From Eubacterium ruminantium (lineage in GTDB: Bacteria > Bacillota > Clostridia > Lachnospirales > Lachnospiraceae): a stretch of DNA of 64,000 bases. This document shows positions 15,926 to 26,964 of the stretch, in pieces (the stretch's first letter is position 1; every line of letters starts with the position of its first letter). The notes beneath the pieces are model-generated. The model saw only the letters and a program-made list of their open reading frames with translations. It ran no database searches and was not told the DNA's origin. A program made the position numbers and the translations under genes. Location of the stretch: contig NZ_FUXA01000006.1 of assembly GCF_900167085.1 (NCBI RefSeq), forward strand, positions 1-64,000, in the 5' to 3' direction.

Positions 15926-18445
15926 ATGATTCTTATCGATACTCAAAAGAAAGAGTTTAACAGACTTAAGGATATCAGGATTCTTGAAAAGGGTGCAGAT
16001 GAGGTTGGTCTTAATGGTGATATACTTGTCATCGGATTGGGCGGAGTCGGAATAGAGACTGCGCGCAGTCTCAAAGGTATGCTTGCCAATAAGATGAAGC
16101 CTGAAGACAACATCGAATTCCTTGTTTTTGATTCAGATATTCCTAACATGGAGCAGACTATCGAGGACAGCCGAGAGGGGGTTGGATTCAATGCTACAGA
16201 GGTTATCAGTATTTACAGAAAGACGCTTGACGATCTTTTGATCAAGTCGGATACGAGAGCTTATGCTTATTCGGATCTTGCAAAATGGATGGATCCTGAG
16301 ATGCCGGAACTTAATATCGGAATCAACGGAACCAAAGGTAACAGACAGATTGGTCGTCTTATGTTCTCGAATGCGTATGAAGAAGTGAGAGTATTACTCT
16401 TCAACAAAATCAATATGATGTATGAGAAGAGTAAGAGAAACGGCGGAGACGGTAAACTTGATTTTCTCATTATCTCAGGTGCCGCAGGTGGTACAGGCGG
16501 AGGGATCATAATCGATCTCGCATACAACATCAGAGCTTTTTGCAAGGCTAAGAAGTTTGAAAATGTAAGACTTGGTTCGGTTCTCATGACACCGGACGTA
16601 TTATTTGCAGACAAAGTATTTAAGGAAGACCAGGATCTTACGGATCTCCTTAATGCAAATGGTCTCGCAACTCTCAAAGAGATCACATATTATATGGATC
16701 TTAAGCAGAGAGATGAAATGTTCTGCTTTGAGAGTACAACACATAAGCTTACGATCAAAGAAAATGTATTTGATTCATGTATGCTTGTGTCAGGCCGAAA
16801 GGATAATCAGGGTTATATCCCGGCAGGAGTTATCTATTCGGATGCGGCATATTTTATGCTTAAACTTGTTAGTAAGAAATTCATTGGTTCCGGTAAGACG
16901 GATGGTTCGAAGGAGCTTCTCAGAGATGTATTCTTCAGACCAAATGAAAATGGACCGTTTAAGATAATCAGTGAGACGGATTACCGCATTCCGATCAAAG
17001 AGATTGAGAATATCAGCGAGTATGAAGTATTCAAGGAAGCGTATAAGCTTCTGAATGAATCGGCTATAGATAAGCCGGGTATCAAGGATAAGATTGAGGA
17101 AATTGTCAGTGAGTTCCGTGAGTTTATCAATCAGCCTGCGGGAGAGCAGATCAACCTCAAAGCTAGTTTCCTTATCGATACTTCGACATACGGAAAGCCG
17201 TTATATAAGTCGATTAAAAAAGGAATCGACACACTTCAGCAGGATATTGATGTTGATCTTAATAAATTAAAGAACAACATCCTTGCTGTTCAGAGAGATA
17301 TAAAGCTCAAATTCATGAGCAGTATTGAAGAACTTGTTAATTATTCGATGGTTCAGTATGGTCCGTTTGCCACTATGAAAATGATCGGTGCGAAGGGCTA
17401 TCTCGGAATCGAAGAAGATACAGGTCTTGTGAAAGAGATCAAGACTCTTGAGGAAAAGGCACAGAGCTATCGTCCGACAGGTGAATTCGAAAGAATCATT
17501 CAGTCAATCAGAGATATTTGCGCAAAGAGATTTTTTGCATTCCCTTCTGCTAAGAGAGAGACTGAAAACGGATATTATGATGCTTGCATTAAAAATGCTC
17601 TTTCCAAAGAGAAGACAATCCTCATGGATGCTATAAATGCTGAAGATGTTTATGGCGATACAGTCAGATGGCTCTATAGAGTTGTGGACAGATATAATGA
17701 TATATTCGGTCCGTTCTGCTCAGAACTTTATGTATCAATAGATGACCTTGCTTCAAATGCCAAGAGAACTCTTGGCTACATGATGAAGGAAGCAAGACAG
17801 AGTGAGCTTCTTCCGGTAGATTATGTGACACCTGAACGTATCGAAGATATGAGAAGATGTCTTGTAAAATTATTTGTTGAGAATGAAGCTAATATTGAGA
17901 ATGACAGAAGCGTTTCGGTTAAGGAAGAAATGGAGAGGATTTACAAGAATCTCTTCGCCGGACTTGGCGCATTCGCTCCGGAGAAATTCATTTTCAATGC
18001 ATTCAGTGATGAAAAGTCCGGGCTTCAGGAACTTATCACAATGTTCGTTGCGCAGGATAATGAAAAGCGTGACAGATGTCTTTACAGAGCAGCCAAAGCT
18101 TTTGTACAGGGAACTTATGAAAAGGTTGGACGTAAGAAGCTTTGCGTGACAGAGAAAGATATCGACAAAGAATACAGAAGTGAAAGATATATATCACTTC
18201 CTGATATGATGCCACATTTCAGTGAAGAGATTAAGAAGATCCTTATCAAGGAACCTTATAACATTTCTCCTGATCTTATAACTATGAATGTTGGTGAAGT
18301 ATCAATCTCTTCAGATGAAATAGTATTTGATGTTCCATATACGGTTCTCGGCTGTGCAGATGATATGCTTTATTCATACGTACAGACTGATGCATATAAG
18401 GGACTTCATATAGATCAGGTTCATGACTATGAATCTGTAAGTTAA
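15926..18445 (+). CDS. Tubulin/FtsZ-like GTPase (Tubulin_2 type)
   Basis: The ATG at 15926 is chosen because GGGGTG precedes it by five bases; an upstream in-frame GTG-type start would lack a site. The 839-residue protein has GLGGVGIE (37-44), which starts the tubulin nucleotide fold, and the tubulin signature SGAAGGTGGG (184-193) that binds GTP phosphates. Both FtsZ and this group share the order of these motifs, but this is far longer than FtsZ and has no FtsZ C-terminal tail. Residues from about 380 onward are mostly helical and unrecognised. Such proteins were proposed in comparative genomics to act in membrane remodelling; function here is unknown. It forms a two-gene operon with the next gene. 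Confidence 0.82.
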   Translation: MILIDTQKKEFNRLKDIRILEKGADEVGLNGDILVIGLGGVGIETARSLKGMLANKMKPEDNIEFLVFDSDIPNMEQTIEDSREGVGFNATEVISIYRKTLDDLLIKSDTRAYAYSDLAKWMDPEMPELNIGINGTKGNRQIGRLMFSNAYEEVRVLLFNKINMMYEKSKRNGGDGKLDFLIISGAAGGTGGGIIIDLAYNIRAFCKAKKFENVRLGSVLMTPDVLFADKVFKEDQDLTDLLNANGLATLKEITYYMDLKQRDEMFCFESTTHKLTIKENVFDSCMLVSGRKDNQGYIPAGVIYSDAAYFMLKLVSKKFIGSGKTDGSKELLRDVFFRPNENGPFKIISETDYRIPIKEIENISEYEVFKEAYKLLNESAIDKPGIKDKIEEIVSEFREFINQPAGEQINLKASFLIDTSTYGKPLYKSIKKGIDTLQQDIDVDLNKLKNNILAVQRDIKLKFMSSIEELVNYSMVQYGPFATMKMIGAKGYLGIEEDTGLVKEIKTLEEKAQSYRPTGEFERIIQSIRDICAKRFFAFPSAKRETENGYYDACIKNALSKEKTILMDAINAEDVYGDTVRWLYRVVDRYNDIFGPFCSELYVSIDDLASNAKRTLGYMMKEARQSELLPVDYVTPERIEDMRRCLVKLFVENEANIENDRSVSVKEEMERIYKNLFAGLGAFAPEKFIFNAFSDEKSGLQELITMFVAQDNEKRDRCLYRAAKAFVQGTYEKVGRKKLCVTEKDIDKEYRSERYISLPDMMPHFSEEIKKILIKEPYNISPDLITMNVGEVSISSDEIVFDVPYTVLGCADDMLYSYVQTDAYKGLHIDQVHDYESVS

Positions 18446-18470
18446 TTTACTGATTGAAAGGGTTAAAAGA

Positions 18471-18956
18471 ATGCTTAGATTTTTTATGAAAGCAAATGAG
18501 GTTGAAGATCATGATTCCTTCAATATATATAATGACAGCGGAAGAATCTGTTATTATACGAAGGATGACTTTATGACTACAGGTCATAGAATTAAGATTT
18601 ATATGGCTGATACAATCTCTGAAGTTGCACATGTTCAGGAGAAAGCCGGAAATGGTGAAGTAAGATTCGAGTTCAGTGCAAGAGGAGATACGTTCGGAGA
18701 TATCATTCTTAATGGTGGATCGGATCTTGATATTGATTTCGAAAACTGGCGTGTTGAAGGAAGTCCTTTCGATTGGCGTTACGATGTTTACATGGGTTCT
18801 CTTCGTATAATGTCAGCAAGACAGACTATGTACATGATACCGGGTCAGGCGCTGAGTATGACTAATACTTATATCTTGGGGGTTGCGAATGATTCCGATG
18901 CTTTGATAAGCATAGCCTTTGCTCTTGCAGTATATGCAGCGAAGAAATACCGTTAA
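18471..18956 (+). CDS. LURP-one-related (LOR, tubby-like fold) protein
   Basis: A 161-residue protein that starts 25 bases after the tubulin-like gene, in the same operon. It has the LOR layout: a DHDSFNIYNDSGRICYY strand pair, then repeated beta strands (HVQEKAGNGEVRFEF), the DIDFENWRVEGS turn and a hydrophobic C-terminal helix (ALISIAFALAVYAAKKYR). Tubby/LOR folds bind phosphoinositides or other ligands in eukaryotes; bacterial roles are poorly known. The C-terminal helix could sit in or on a membrane. Family call is moderate. Confidence 0.62.
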   Translation: MLRFFMKANEVEDHDSFNIYNDSGRICYYTKDDFMTTGHRIKIYMADTISEVAHVQEKAGNGEVRFEFSARGDTFGDIILNGGSDLDIDFENWRVEGSPFDWRYDVYMGSLRIMSARQTMYMIPGQALSMTNTYILGVANDSDALISIAFALAVYAAKKYR

Positions 18957-18986
18957 ATTATTCTTTTTGATTCTAATTAAACGTGG

Positions 18987-19014
18987 AACGCAGGGTTTAA
19001 TCCCTGCGTTTCTT
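18987..19014 (+). terminator. Terminator of the tubulin-like operon
   Basis: AACGCAGGG / CCCTGCGTT, a perfect 9-bp stem with loop TTTAAT, followed by TCTT. Confidence 0.75.
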
Positions 19015-19055
19015 ACTGTCCGAAATACGTATGATATATGAACCGGGGTGCGTGA

Positions 19056-19103
19056 AATCGTACACTGACCGGGCGATGGAATCGTACACTGACCGGGTGA
19101 TTG
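19056..19103. repeat. 24-bp tandem duplication
   Basis: AATCGTACACTGACCGGG occurs at 19056 and again at 19080, with similar GAT tails (one base differs). It lies in a 321-base spacer between a terminator and dtd that holds no gene; a TATAAT at 19175-19180 may be the -10 box of the dtd promoter. Confidence 0.7.
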
Positions 19104-19277
19104 TGTGATGTATTACCGGTCGATGGGATAATATGTTGCCCACCCTTTAAAATGTATTGTATGGATTGGTTCGATATAATTAATGATTTACGAGTAATGG
19201 GATCATGATATAAACCCGGCATGAAATGCACATGGGGTAAGAATATAGAATATTGCAAGTTTGGAAGGAATGGATAT

Positions 19278-19736
19278 ATGAAATTTGTTATACAGAGAGT
19301 CAGTGAAGCATCTTGCGAAGTTGACGGAAATATCACAGGAAGTATCGGGAAAGGATTCCTTGTTTTTGTGGGAGTCGGACAGGATGATAATAAAGAAATA
19401 GCAGACAAAATGGTGAAGAAGCTTCTCGGTATCAGAATCTTTAGCGATGAAAATGACAAGATAAATCTTGCGCTTAAAGATGTTGGTGGAAGCCTTCTTA
19501 TGATTTCGCAGTTTACCTTATACGCAGACTGCAGTCACGGCAAAAGACCTTCATTTATAAATGCAGGCGAACCAAAGATGGCGGAAGAACTTTACGAATA
19601 CATTGTTCAGAAGGTAAGGGATGAAGGCTACATCGTGGGAACGGGTATATTTGGCGCAAAAATGCATATCAGCCTAAAAAATGACGGGCCATTTACGATT
19701 ATTCTTGACAGTAAGGATATTGTAAAGTTAAAGTAA
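19278..19736 (+). CDS. dtd: D-aminoacyl-tRNA deacylase
   Basis: The start is the ATG at 19278 (MKFVIQRV), behind GGAAGGA, giving the usual 152 residues; 19 codons of open frame upstream are not family-like. Dtd removes D-amino acids wrongly loaded on tRNA. The two active-site motifs are present: SQFTLYADC in the middle and NDGPFT near the end (canonical GP motif, with F in place of V). lepA follows 39 bases later and is probably co-transcribed; both concern translation quality. Confidence 0.95.
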   Translation: MKFVIQRVSEASCEVDGNITGSIGKGFLVFVGVGQDDNKEIADKMVKKLLGIRIFSDENDKINLALKDVGGSLLMISQFTLYADCSHGKRPSFINAGEPKMAEELYEYIVQKVRDEGYIVGTGIFGAKMHISLKNDGPFTIILDSKDIVKLK

Positions 19737-19775
19737 GTAAGATAATGATTAAATTAAGATAAAGAGGGATAACAG

Positions 19776-21590
19776 GTGTCACATTTAGATCAAAATAAAA
19801 TAAGAAATTTTTGTATCATAGCGCATATAGATCATGGTAAATCAACTCTTGCGGACAGAATTATCGAGAAGACCGGAACTCTTACAGAACGTGAGATGCA
19901 GGAGCAGGTTCTCGACAATATGGATATCGAGCGTGAGAGAGGCATTACCATTAAATCTCAGGCGGTTCGTATTATTTATAAAGCAAATGATGGGGAGGAG
20001 TATATCCTCAATCTCATCGATACTCCTGGACATGTGGATTTCAACTATGAAGTATCCAGAAGCCTTGCGGCTTGTGAGGGTGCTGTTCTTGTAGTTGATG
20101 CAGCTCAGGGTATTGAGGCCCAGACACTTGCGAATGTATATATGGCTATTGATCATGATCTTGAAGTTTTCCCTGTTATCAATAAGATAGATCTTCCTTC
20201 GGCTGAGCCTGAAAGAGTAAAGGCTGAGATCGAAGATGTTATAGGAATCGAGGCTGAAGATGCGCCTCTTATTTCAGCAAAAAATGGTCTTAATATCGAG
20301 TCGGTTCTTGAAGCGGTTGTTTCAAAGATACCTGCTCCGAGCGGAACTCTTGATGCTCCGTTTAAGGCGCTTATATTTGACAGTATTTACGATCAGTACA
20401 AGGGCGTTATCATTTTCTGCCGTGTATTTGATGGATTCATCACAAAAGGTTCAAGAATCAAAATGATGGCGACAGGTGCTGAAGTAAGCGTAGTTGAAGT
20501 CGGCATTTTCGGCGCCGGAAGATTTATCCCTACAGAAGAAATATCAGCCGGTATGGTTGGCTATATAACAGCAAGTCTTAAGGATGTATCCGAAACAGAA
20601 GTCGGTGATACTGTTACTGATGCGGACAATCCTTGTGGAGAAGCACTTCCCGGATATAAGAAAGCAAGACCGATGGTTTACTGCGGACTATATCCTGCTG
20701 ACGGTGCGAAATATCCTGATCTTAGAGATGCTCTTGAAAAGCTTCAGTTAAATGATGCTTCGCTTTTCTATGAGCCTGAAACATCTGTAGCCCTCGGCTT
20801 CGGATTCAGAGCAGGTTTCCTCGGGCTTCTTCATCTTGAAGTTATCCAGGAAAGACTTGAGAGAGAATACAATCTTGACCTTGTTACAACAGCTCCGGGT
20901 GTTGTATATAAGGTGCATAAAACAGACGGGACAGTTATTGAACTTACCAATCCGTCAAATCTTCCTAGTCCGTCAGAGATTGACTATATGGAAGAGCCGA
21001 TAGTTTCTGCAGAGATCATGGTTACAACGGAATTCACCGGTGCCATCATGAAGCTTTGTCAGGAAAGACGAGGAGTTTATCTTGGGATGGAATATATCGA
21101 GACAACAAGAGCGCTCCTTAAGTACGAGCTTCCTCTGAATGAGATCATTTATGATTTCTTCGATGCTCTTAAATCGAGATCGAGAGGATATGCTTCATTT
21201 GATTATGAATTAAAGGGATATGAAAAGTCTAACCTTGTTAAACTTGATATCCTTATAAATAGAGAAGAAGTCGATGCGCTTTCATTTATTGTTCATGCTG
21301 ATTCAGCATATGAGAGAGCCAGAAAAATGTGCGAGAAATTAAAAGATGAGATTCCTCGTCACCTTTTCGAAATCCCAATCCAGGGCGCAATCGGAGGAAA
21401 GGTTATCGCGAGAGAAACTGTTAAAGCGATGCGTAAAGACGTTCTTGCAAAATGCTACGGTGGTGATATCTCTCGTAAGAGAAAACTTCTCGAGAAGCAG
21501 AAGGAAGGAAAGAAGAGAATGCGTCAGGTCGGAAATGTAGAAATTCCGCAGAAGGCATTCATGAGTGTCCTCCGTCTGGACGAGGAGTAG
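19776..21590 (+). CDS. lepA: Elongation factor 4 (LepA)
   Basis: A 604-residue translational GTPase of standard LepA length, read from GTG 19776 after AGAGGG. G1 ([13 protein letters not shown]), G2 region ([10 protein letters not shown]), G3 (DTPGHVDF) and G4 (NKIDLPSA) are all intact. The C-terminal LepA-specific domain has [19 protein letters not shown]. LepA acts on stalled or mistranslocated ribosomes. The stop is followed by the repeat-filled spacer before hemW. Confidence 0.98.
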   Translation: MSHLDQNKIRNFCIIAHIDHGKSTLADRIIEKTGTLTEREMQEQVLDNMDIERERGITIKSQAVRIIYKANDGEEYILNLIDTPGHVDFNYEVSRSLAACEGAVLVVDAAQGIEAQTLANVYMAIDHDLEVFPVINKIDLPSAEPERVKAEIEDVIGIEAEDAPLISAKNGLNIESVLEAVVSKIPAPSGTLDAPFKALIFDSIYDQYKGVIIFCRVFDGFITKGSRIKMMATGAEVSVVEVGIFGAGRFIPTEEISAGMVGYITASLKDVSETEVGDTVTDADNPCGEALPGYKKARPMVYCGLYPADGAKYPDLRDALEKLQLNDASLFYEPETSVALGFGFRAGFLGLLHLEVIQERLEREYNLDLVTTAPGVVYKVHKTDGTVIELTNPSNLPSPSEIDYMEEPIVSAEIMVTTEFTGAIMKLCQERRGVYLGMEYIETTRALLKYELPLNEIIYDFFDALKSRSRGYASFDYELKGYEKSNLVKLDILINREEVDALSFIVHADSAYERARKMCEKLKDEIPRHLFEIPIQGAIGGKVIARETVKAMRKDVLAKCYGGDISRKRKLLEKQKEGKKRMRQVGNVEIPQKAFMSVLRLDEE

Positions 21591-21594
21591 GACC

Positions 21595-21781
21595 AGAGTA
21601 CTTGTTCGAATATTTGTGTTGGATCGTAGACAGAGTGTTTGCTCATGTATATGGGAATCGTCTATAGAAAGAGTATTTACTCATGTGTTTGGGAAATGCC
21701 TAAAAATAGAGTACATACATAAATATTTGTGACTCGCTTGGGATGGAGTGTCCGTGCGTATAAAAGATTCGTTCAGAAATA
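21595..21781. repeat. Five degenerate 37-38-bp tandem repeats between lepA and hemW
   Basis: Units begin with AGAGT (GGAGT in the last) at 21595, 21632, 21670, 21708 and 21745, so the period is 37-38 bp. The best match is between units 2 and 3 (AGAGTGTTTGCTCATGT / AGAGTATTTACTCATGT). GAGTATTTACTC in unit 3 is a self-complementary hairpin seed. The array fills nearly the whole spacer and has no coding frame. Confidence 0.7.
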
Positions 21782-21806
21782 TAAGTGGAAGTGATGGAAT
21801 CATAAG

Positions 21807-23003
21807 ATGAAAAAAAATCTCGGCATATATGTGCATATACCTTTCTGTGTAAGTAAGTGTAGTTACTGCGACTTCTTGTCATTTGATAACTGCAGCTACG
21901 CGGTGCAGCTTCAGTATATCGATGCGCTGATACAGGAGATCAAGCTTTACAAGGCATTTGCCGATCGTTATGTAGTTAAGACTATATTTTTCGGTGGCGG
22001 AACTCCGTCATTGCTTGATGAGGTATTTATAGGAAATATCCTTAAAGCCATAAGGAGTGTTTTCAATGTTGACAGATTTCCGGAGATAACTATAGAAGCT
22101 AATCCGGGAACGGTGAAATATACTAATCTTCTTGCTTATCAGTCACATGGCATCAACAGACTTTCAATCGGTTTACAGAGCACTGATGATGACTGCCTTA
22201 TGATGCTCGGAAGGATCCACAACATGGATCAATTTGTTGCAACATATAATTCTGCCAGAAGAGCAGGATTTAAAAATATAAATGTAGATATCATGAGTGG
22301 TATTCCGGGACAGACTGAGCATACTTATGTTGAGACACTTATGAAGGTTATTGAATTCGGACCGGAACACATTTCAGCATATTCGCTTCAGGTGGAGGAC
22401 GGCACACCGCTTGCGGAAAATGAGCCTGTTCTAAGTATGCTTCCTGATGAAGAAGCAGACAGAAGAATGTATGCCATGACCAAGAAAGTCCTTGGTGCAA
22501 ATGGATACCAGAGATATGAATTTTCCAATTATGCAAAGCCGGGATATGAATGTAAGCACAATATAACTTACTGGACCGGCGGTGAGTATGTAGGACTCGG
22601 ACTTGGTGCGGCTTCATTTTTTAAGGGAGAAAGATTCAGCAATATCAGAGATATCAATAGATATCTTGAAATAATGCAGGAAGCCCAGTCTGATATAGCA
22701 TCATCAACCGACAAGATCAGTGTCTATGATGAAGTTACACATCAGCTTCGTGAAAATATCGAGACCATGTATATAGACAGTAGGATCGAAGAGTTCATGT
22801 TCCTTGGTCTCAGAATGACAAAAGGTGTCAGCAGGTCTGAATTCCTGAATAGATTTAATAAGGATATTTATGAGGTTTACGGACCGGTTATCAATAAATA
22901 TGTTACTGAAGGATTCATGGTGGAAGAAGGCGACAGTATAAGGCTTAACGACCGCGGAATCGACGTCAGCAACATCATACTTTCTGATTTCATTCTGGAT
23001 TAG
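21807..23003 (+). CDS. hemW: Radical SAM coproporphyrinogen III oxidase-like protein HemW
   Basis: A 398-residue radical SAM enzyme. CVSKCSYCDF gives the CX3CX2C iron-sulfur cluster site, followed by GGGTPSLL and the HemW C-terminal domain (EEFMFLGLRMTKGVS). HemW is thought to bind and deliver haem rather than oxidise coproporphyrinogen; the true HemN has extra N-terminal residues that are not seen here. The start is the ATG before KKNLGIYVHIPFC. It lies between lepA and hrcA, a common order in Firmicutes. Confidence 0.93.
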   Translation: MKKNLGIYVHIPFCVSKCSYCDFLSFDNCSYAVQLQYIDALIQEIKLYKAFADRYVVKTIFFGGGTPSLLDEVFIGNILKAIRSVFNVDRFPEITIEANPGTVKYTNLLAYQSHGINRLSIGLQSTDDDCLMMLGRIHNMDQFVATYNSARRAGFKNINVDIMSGIPGQTEHTYVETLMKVIEFGPEHISAYSLQVEDGTPLAENEPVLSMLPDEEADRRMYAMTKKVLGANGYQRYEFSNYAKPGYECKHNITYWTGGEYVGLGLGAASFFKGERFSNIRDINRYLEIMQEAQSDIASSTDKISVYDEVTHQLRENIETMYIDSRIEEFMFLGLRMTKGVSRSEFLNRFNKDIYEVYGPVINKYVTEGFMVEEGDSIRLNDRGIDVSNIILSDFILD

Positions 23004-23014
23004 AAATACATTAC

Positions 23015-23043
23015 AAAGCATGTCATTTTGGCATGCTTTATTT
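23015..23043 (+). terminator. Terminator of hemW
   Basis: AAAGCATG / CATGCTTT, 8-bp stem with a 9-base loop, followed by ATTTGTT. Confidence 0.65.
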
Positions 23044-23111
23044 GTTAACAGAAAAGGCTTTTTATCTGATAAAAAATTACGAAATATCTGTCAAAAATCT
23101 CTATAATAGTC

Positions 23112-23140
23112 TTGACAATAAAACATAGAGGCATTATATT
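23112..23140 (+). promoter_or_regulatory. Promoter of the hrcA-dnaK operon
   Basis: TTGACA (23112-23117), 17 bases, TATATT (23135-23140). The CIRCE operator begins 12 bases downstream of the -10 box, at about the start of transcription. Confidence 0.75.
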
Positions 23141-23151
23141 AAGAATAGTGG

Positions 23152-23178
23152 TTAGCACTCAGATTGTTTGAGTGCTAA
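23152..23178 (+). promoter_or_regulatory. CIRCE operator, perfect
   Basis: TTAGCACTC, AGATTGTTT, GAGTGCTAA, a perfect match to the consensus for HrcA binding. It sits in the leader just before the hrcA ribosome binding site. Confidence 0.95.
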
Positions 23179-23200
23179 CAAAAATAAAGGCGGTGATGAT

Positions 23201-24262
23201 TTGGAGATAAATGATACTTTGGATGAACGCAAAGAAGTCATCCTAAAAGCAATCATTTCGAATTATCTTGAAACCGGCGAACCGGTCGGGTCAAGAACCA
23301 TTTCAAAGTATACCGATCTTAATCTTAGCTCGGCGACAATCCGTAATGAGATGTCCGATCTTGAGGAACTTGGATATATAGTTCAGCCGCATACTTCGGC
23401 GGGGCGTGTTCCTACAGATAAAGGATACCGATTCTACGTTGACAGGATGATGGCGGAAAAGGAAGAGAGTGAAGCGGCTCAGGGAACACTTCTTGAGCGA
23501 GTGGATAAACTTGAAGCTCTTCTGAAGCAGGTCGCAAAGGTTCTTGCATTTAATACACAATATGCAACTATGGTTACATCACCAAGGATGCTGAATAAGA
23601 GAATCAAATTCATTCAGTTATCTCAGGTTGATGAGAAAGACCTGGTGGCGGTAATCGTTGTTGGAGATAATGTTGCAAGGAATCAGATCATTCACGTAGA
23701 CCGACAGCTAAGCAATGAAGATGTGCTGAAATTCAACCTGCTGCTTAATACATTTCTTCAGGGAGCCATGGTTACTGAGATCAATATCGAACTCATGCAG
23801 ACCATGAAGCAACAGGCAGGGGAATATGCGGATATACTTGAGAGAATATTCGAAGGAATAGTGGATGCAGTGCATCAGGCAGAAGAAACTCAGATTTATA
23901 CGAGTGGAACATCCAATCTGCTTAAACTCGGAGAACCGGGTGATTATGATAAAGCCAGTGCGCTTCTTGAAACCTTTGAGGACAAGAATGAGTTAAATGA
24001 ACTTGCGTCGGCGGCACTTGAGCATGTAGATGCAGATGGTGATGGAAATATACAGATATATATCGGTGATGAATCACCGGTTGAAAATATGAAAGATTAT
24101 TCAATAGTTACTTCGACTTATGAACTTCCTGAGGGAGCGAAGGGAACTATAGGAATTATAGGACCTAAACGGATGGATTACAAGAAGGTCGTAAATACGT
24201 TAAAGAGTCTTACGGACGAACTTGATACCATATTCCGTAAGGAAGGAAAGAGGGGTGAATAG
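23201..24262 (+). CDS. hrcA: Heat-inducible transcription repressor HrcA
   Basis: The TTG at 23201 is chosen because AAGGCGGTG ends six bases before it; the longer frame from 23168 would run through the CIRCE element. The 353-residue product has the N-terminal winged helix (NYLETGEPVGSRTISK, SSATIRNEMSDLEELGYI, PHTSAGRVPTDKGYR) that binds CIRCE, then the HrcA sensor domain, ending with IGPKRMDYKKV. HrcA activity depends on GroE, and it represses its own operon and, from the CIRCE upstream of 1773, probably the hsp20. Confidence 0.97.
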   Translation: MEINDTLDERKEVILKAIISNYLETGEPVGSRTISKYTDLNLSSATIRNEMSDLEELGYIVQPHTSAGRVPTDKGYRFYVDRMMAEKEESEAAQGTLLERVDKLEALLKQVAKVLAFNTQYATMVTSPRMLNKRIKFIQLSQVDEKDLVAVIVVGDNVARNQIIHVDRQLSNEDVLKFNLLLNTFLQGAMVTEINIELMQTMKQQAGEYADILERIFEGIVDAVHQAEETQIYTSGTSNLLKLGEPGDYDKASALLETFEDKNELNELASAALEHVDADGDGNIQIYIGDESPVENMKDYSIVTSTYELPEGAKGTIGIIGPKRMDYKKVVNTLKSLTDELDTIFRKEGKRGE

Positions 24263-24265
24263 AGA

Positions 24266-24946
24266 ATGGCAGAGATTAGTATGGCACAGATGCTGCAGGC
24301 GCTGCAGGACGAGAAAGAAGAGAACGTTGCTGAAAAGCCTTCATCCAAGACTGACGGTGTTATCAATGTAGTTATCGGTGAACCTATAGAAGGAACTATC
24401 GTAACGGTTGATGATGAGCAGTATGTGACTGAGAAAGACGCAGAAGCCAAGAGACCGAAGCCGGTACCAAAGAAAAACAGAAGAGGCAACAAAGAACTTA
24501 TAGCCGAACTTGACAGGACAAGAGAACAAGCGGAAGGTAATAAAGAAAAATACCAGAGGCTTATGGCAGAGTTCGATAATGCAAGAGCAAGAAGTGAGAA
24601 AGAAAACTCCAAGATGTTTGATTACGGAGCAAAGGATACACTTGAAAAGCTTCTTCCGATAGTTGATGATCTTGAGAGAGCTCTTGATAATGTTCCGGAT
24701 GCAGAAAAAGGTGCATTCTCAAACGGAATTGAAATGATCTACAAGAAGCTCATGGATACATTTAAGACTATAGGTGTTGAACCTATGAATGCAGTTGATA
24801 AACCTTTTGATCCAAATCTTCACAACGCGGTTATCCATGTTGAAGATGAAAATCTTCCTGAGAATACAGTAGTTGAAGAGATGCAAAAGGGATATATGTA
24901 TAAGGATCAGGTTCTTAGACATAGTATGGTTAAGGTTGCTAACTGA
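24266..24946 (+). CDS. grpE: GrpE nucleotide exchange factor for DnaK
   Basis: A 226-residue protein starting three bases after hrcA. The N-terminal 80 residues are acidic and variable, then the coiled coil and the GrpE core: MAEFDNARARSEKE, LLPIVDDLERAL, GIEMIYKKLMDTFK and the final MQKGYMYKDQVLRHSMVKVAN. It exchanges ADP for ATP on DnaK and acts as a thermosensor. The dnaK gene is 67 bases downstream in the same operon. Confidence 0.96.
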   Translation: MAEISMAQMLQALQDEKEENVAEKPSSKTDGVINVVIGEPIEGTIVTVDDEQYVTEKDAEAKRPKPVPKKNRRGNKELIAELDRTREQAEGNKEKYQRLMAEFDNARARSEKENSKMFDYGAKDTLEKLLPIVDDLERALDNVPDAEKGAFSNGIEMIYKKLMDTFKTIGVEPMNAVDKPFDPNLHNAVIHVEDENLPENTVVEEMQKGYMYKDQVLRHSMVKVAN

Positions 24947-25001
24947 CGATTAATATAGATCATTCATTATTATTTAGAAATTCAGTTAATTGATTTATTA
25001 G

Positions 25002-26858
<1,857 letters not shown>

Positions 26859-26884
26859 AATATAATAGTAATTTAAGAATCAGC

Positions 26885-26930
26885 ATGGATTCGTGTCAGC
26901 CTTTTTCAAGGAAGACTGGTACGAATCCAT
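26885..26930 (+). promoter_or_regulatory. Long hairpin between dnaK and dnaJ
   Basis: ATGGATTCGT (26885-26894) pairs perfectly with ACGAATCCAT (26921-26930), and the stem goes on inward with G-U pairs and GACTG/CAG matches to roughly 18 bp. No T-run follows, so it is probably an mRNA processing or stability structure rather than a full stop. Confidence 0.55.
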
Positions 26931-26964
26931 TGCGAGTATAAAGGAGAAAGTTAAAGGGGATAAT

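Noticed and set aside
15926-18445. Tubulin-like gene as ordinary FtsZ
   Set aside because: It is about twice FtsZ length, has no FtsZ tail, and no division genes lie nearby.
19221-19277. Longer start for dtd
   Set aside because: The extra 19 residues are not dtd-like and the site before 19278 is good.
21595-21781. lepA-hemW array as a CRISPR or tRNA cluster
   Set aside because: Same reason; no tRNA arms or TTC-type loop motif are seen.
23168-23200. Longer start for hrcA at TTG 23168
   Set aside because: It would put coding sequence over the CIRCE arm and has no ribosome binding site; 23201 has one.
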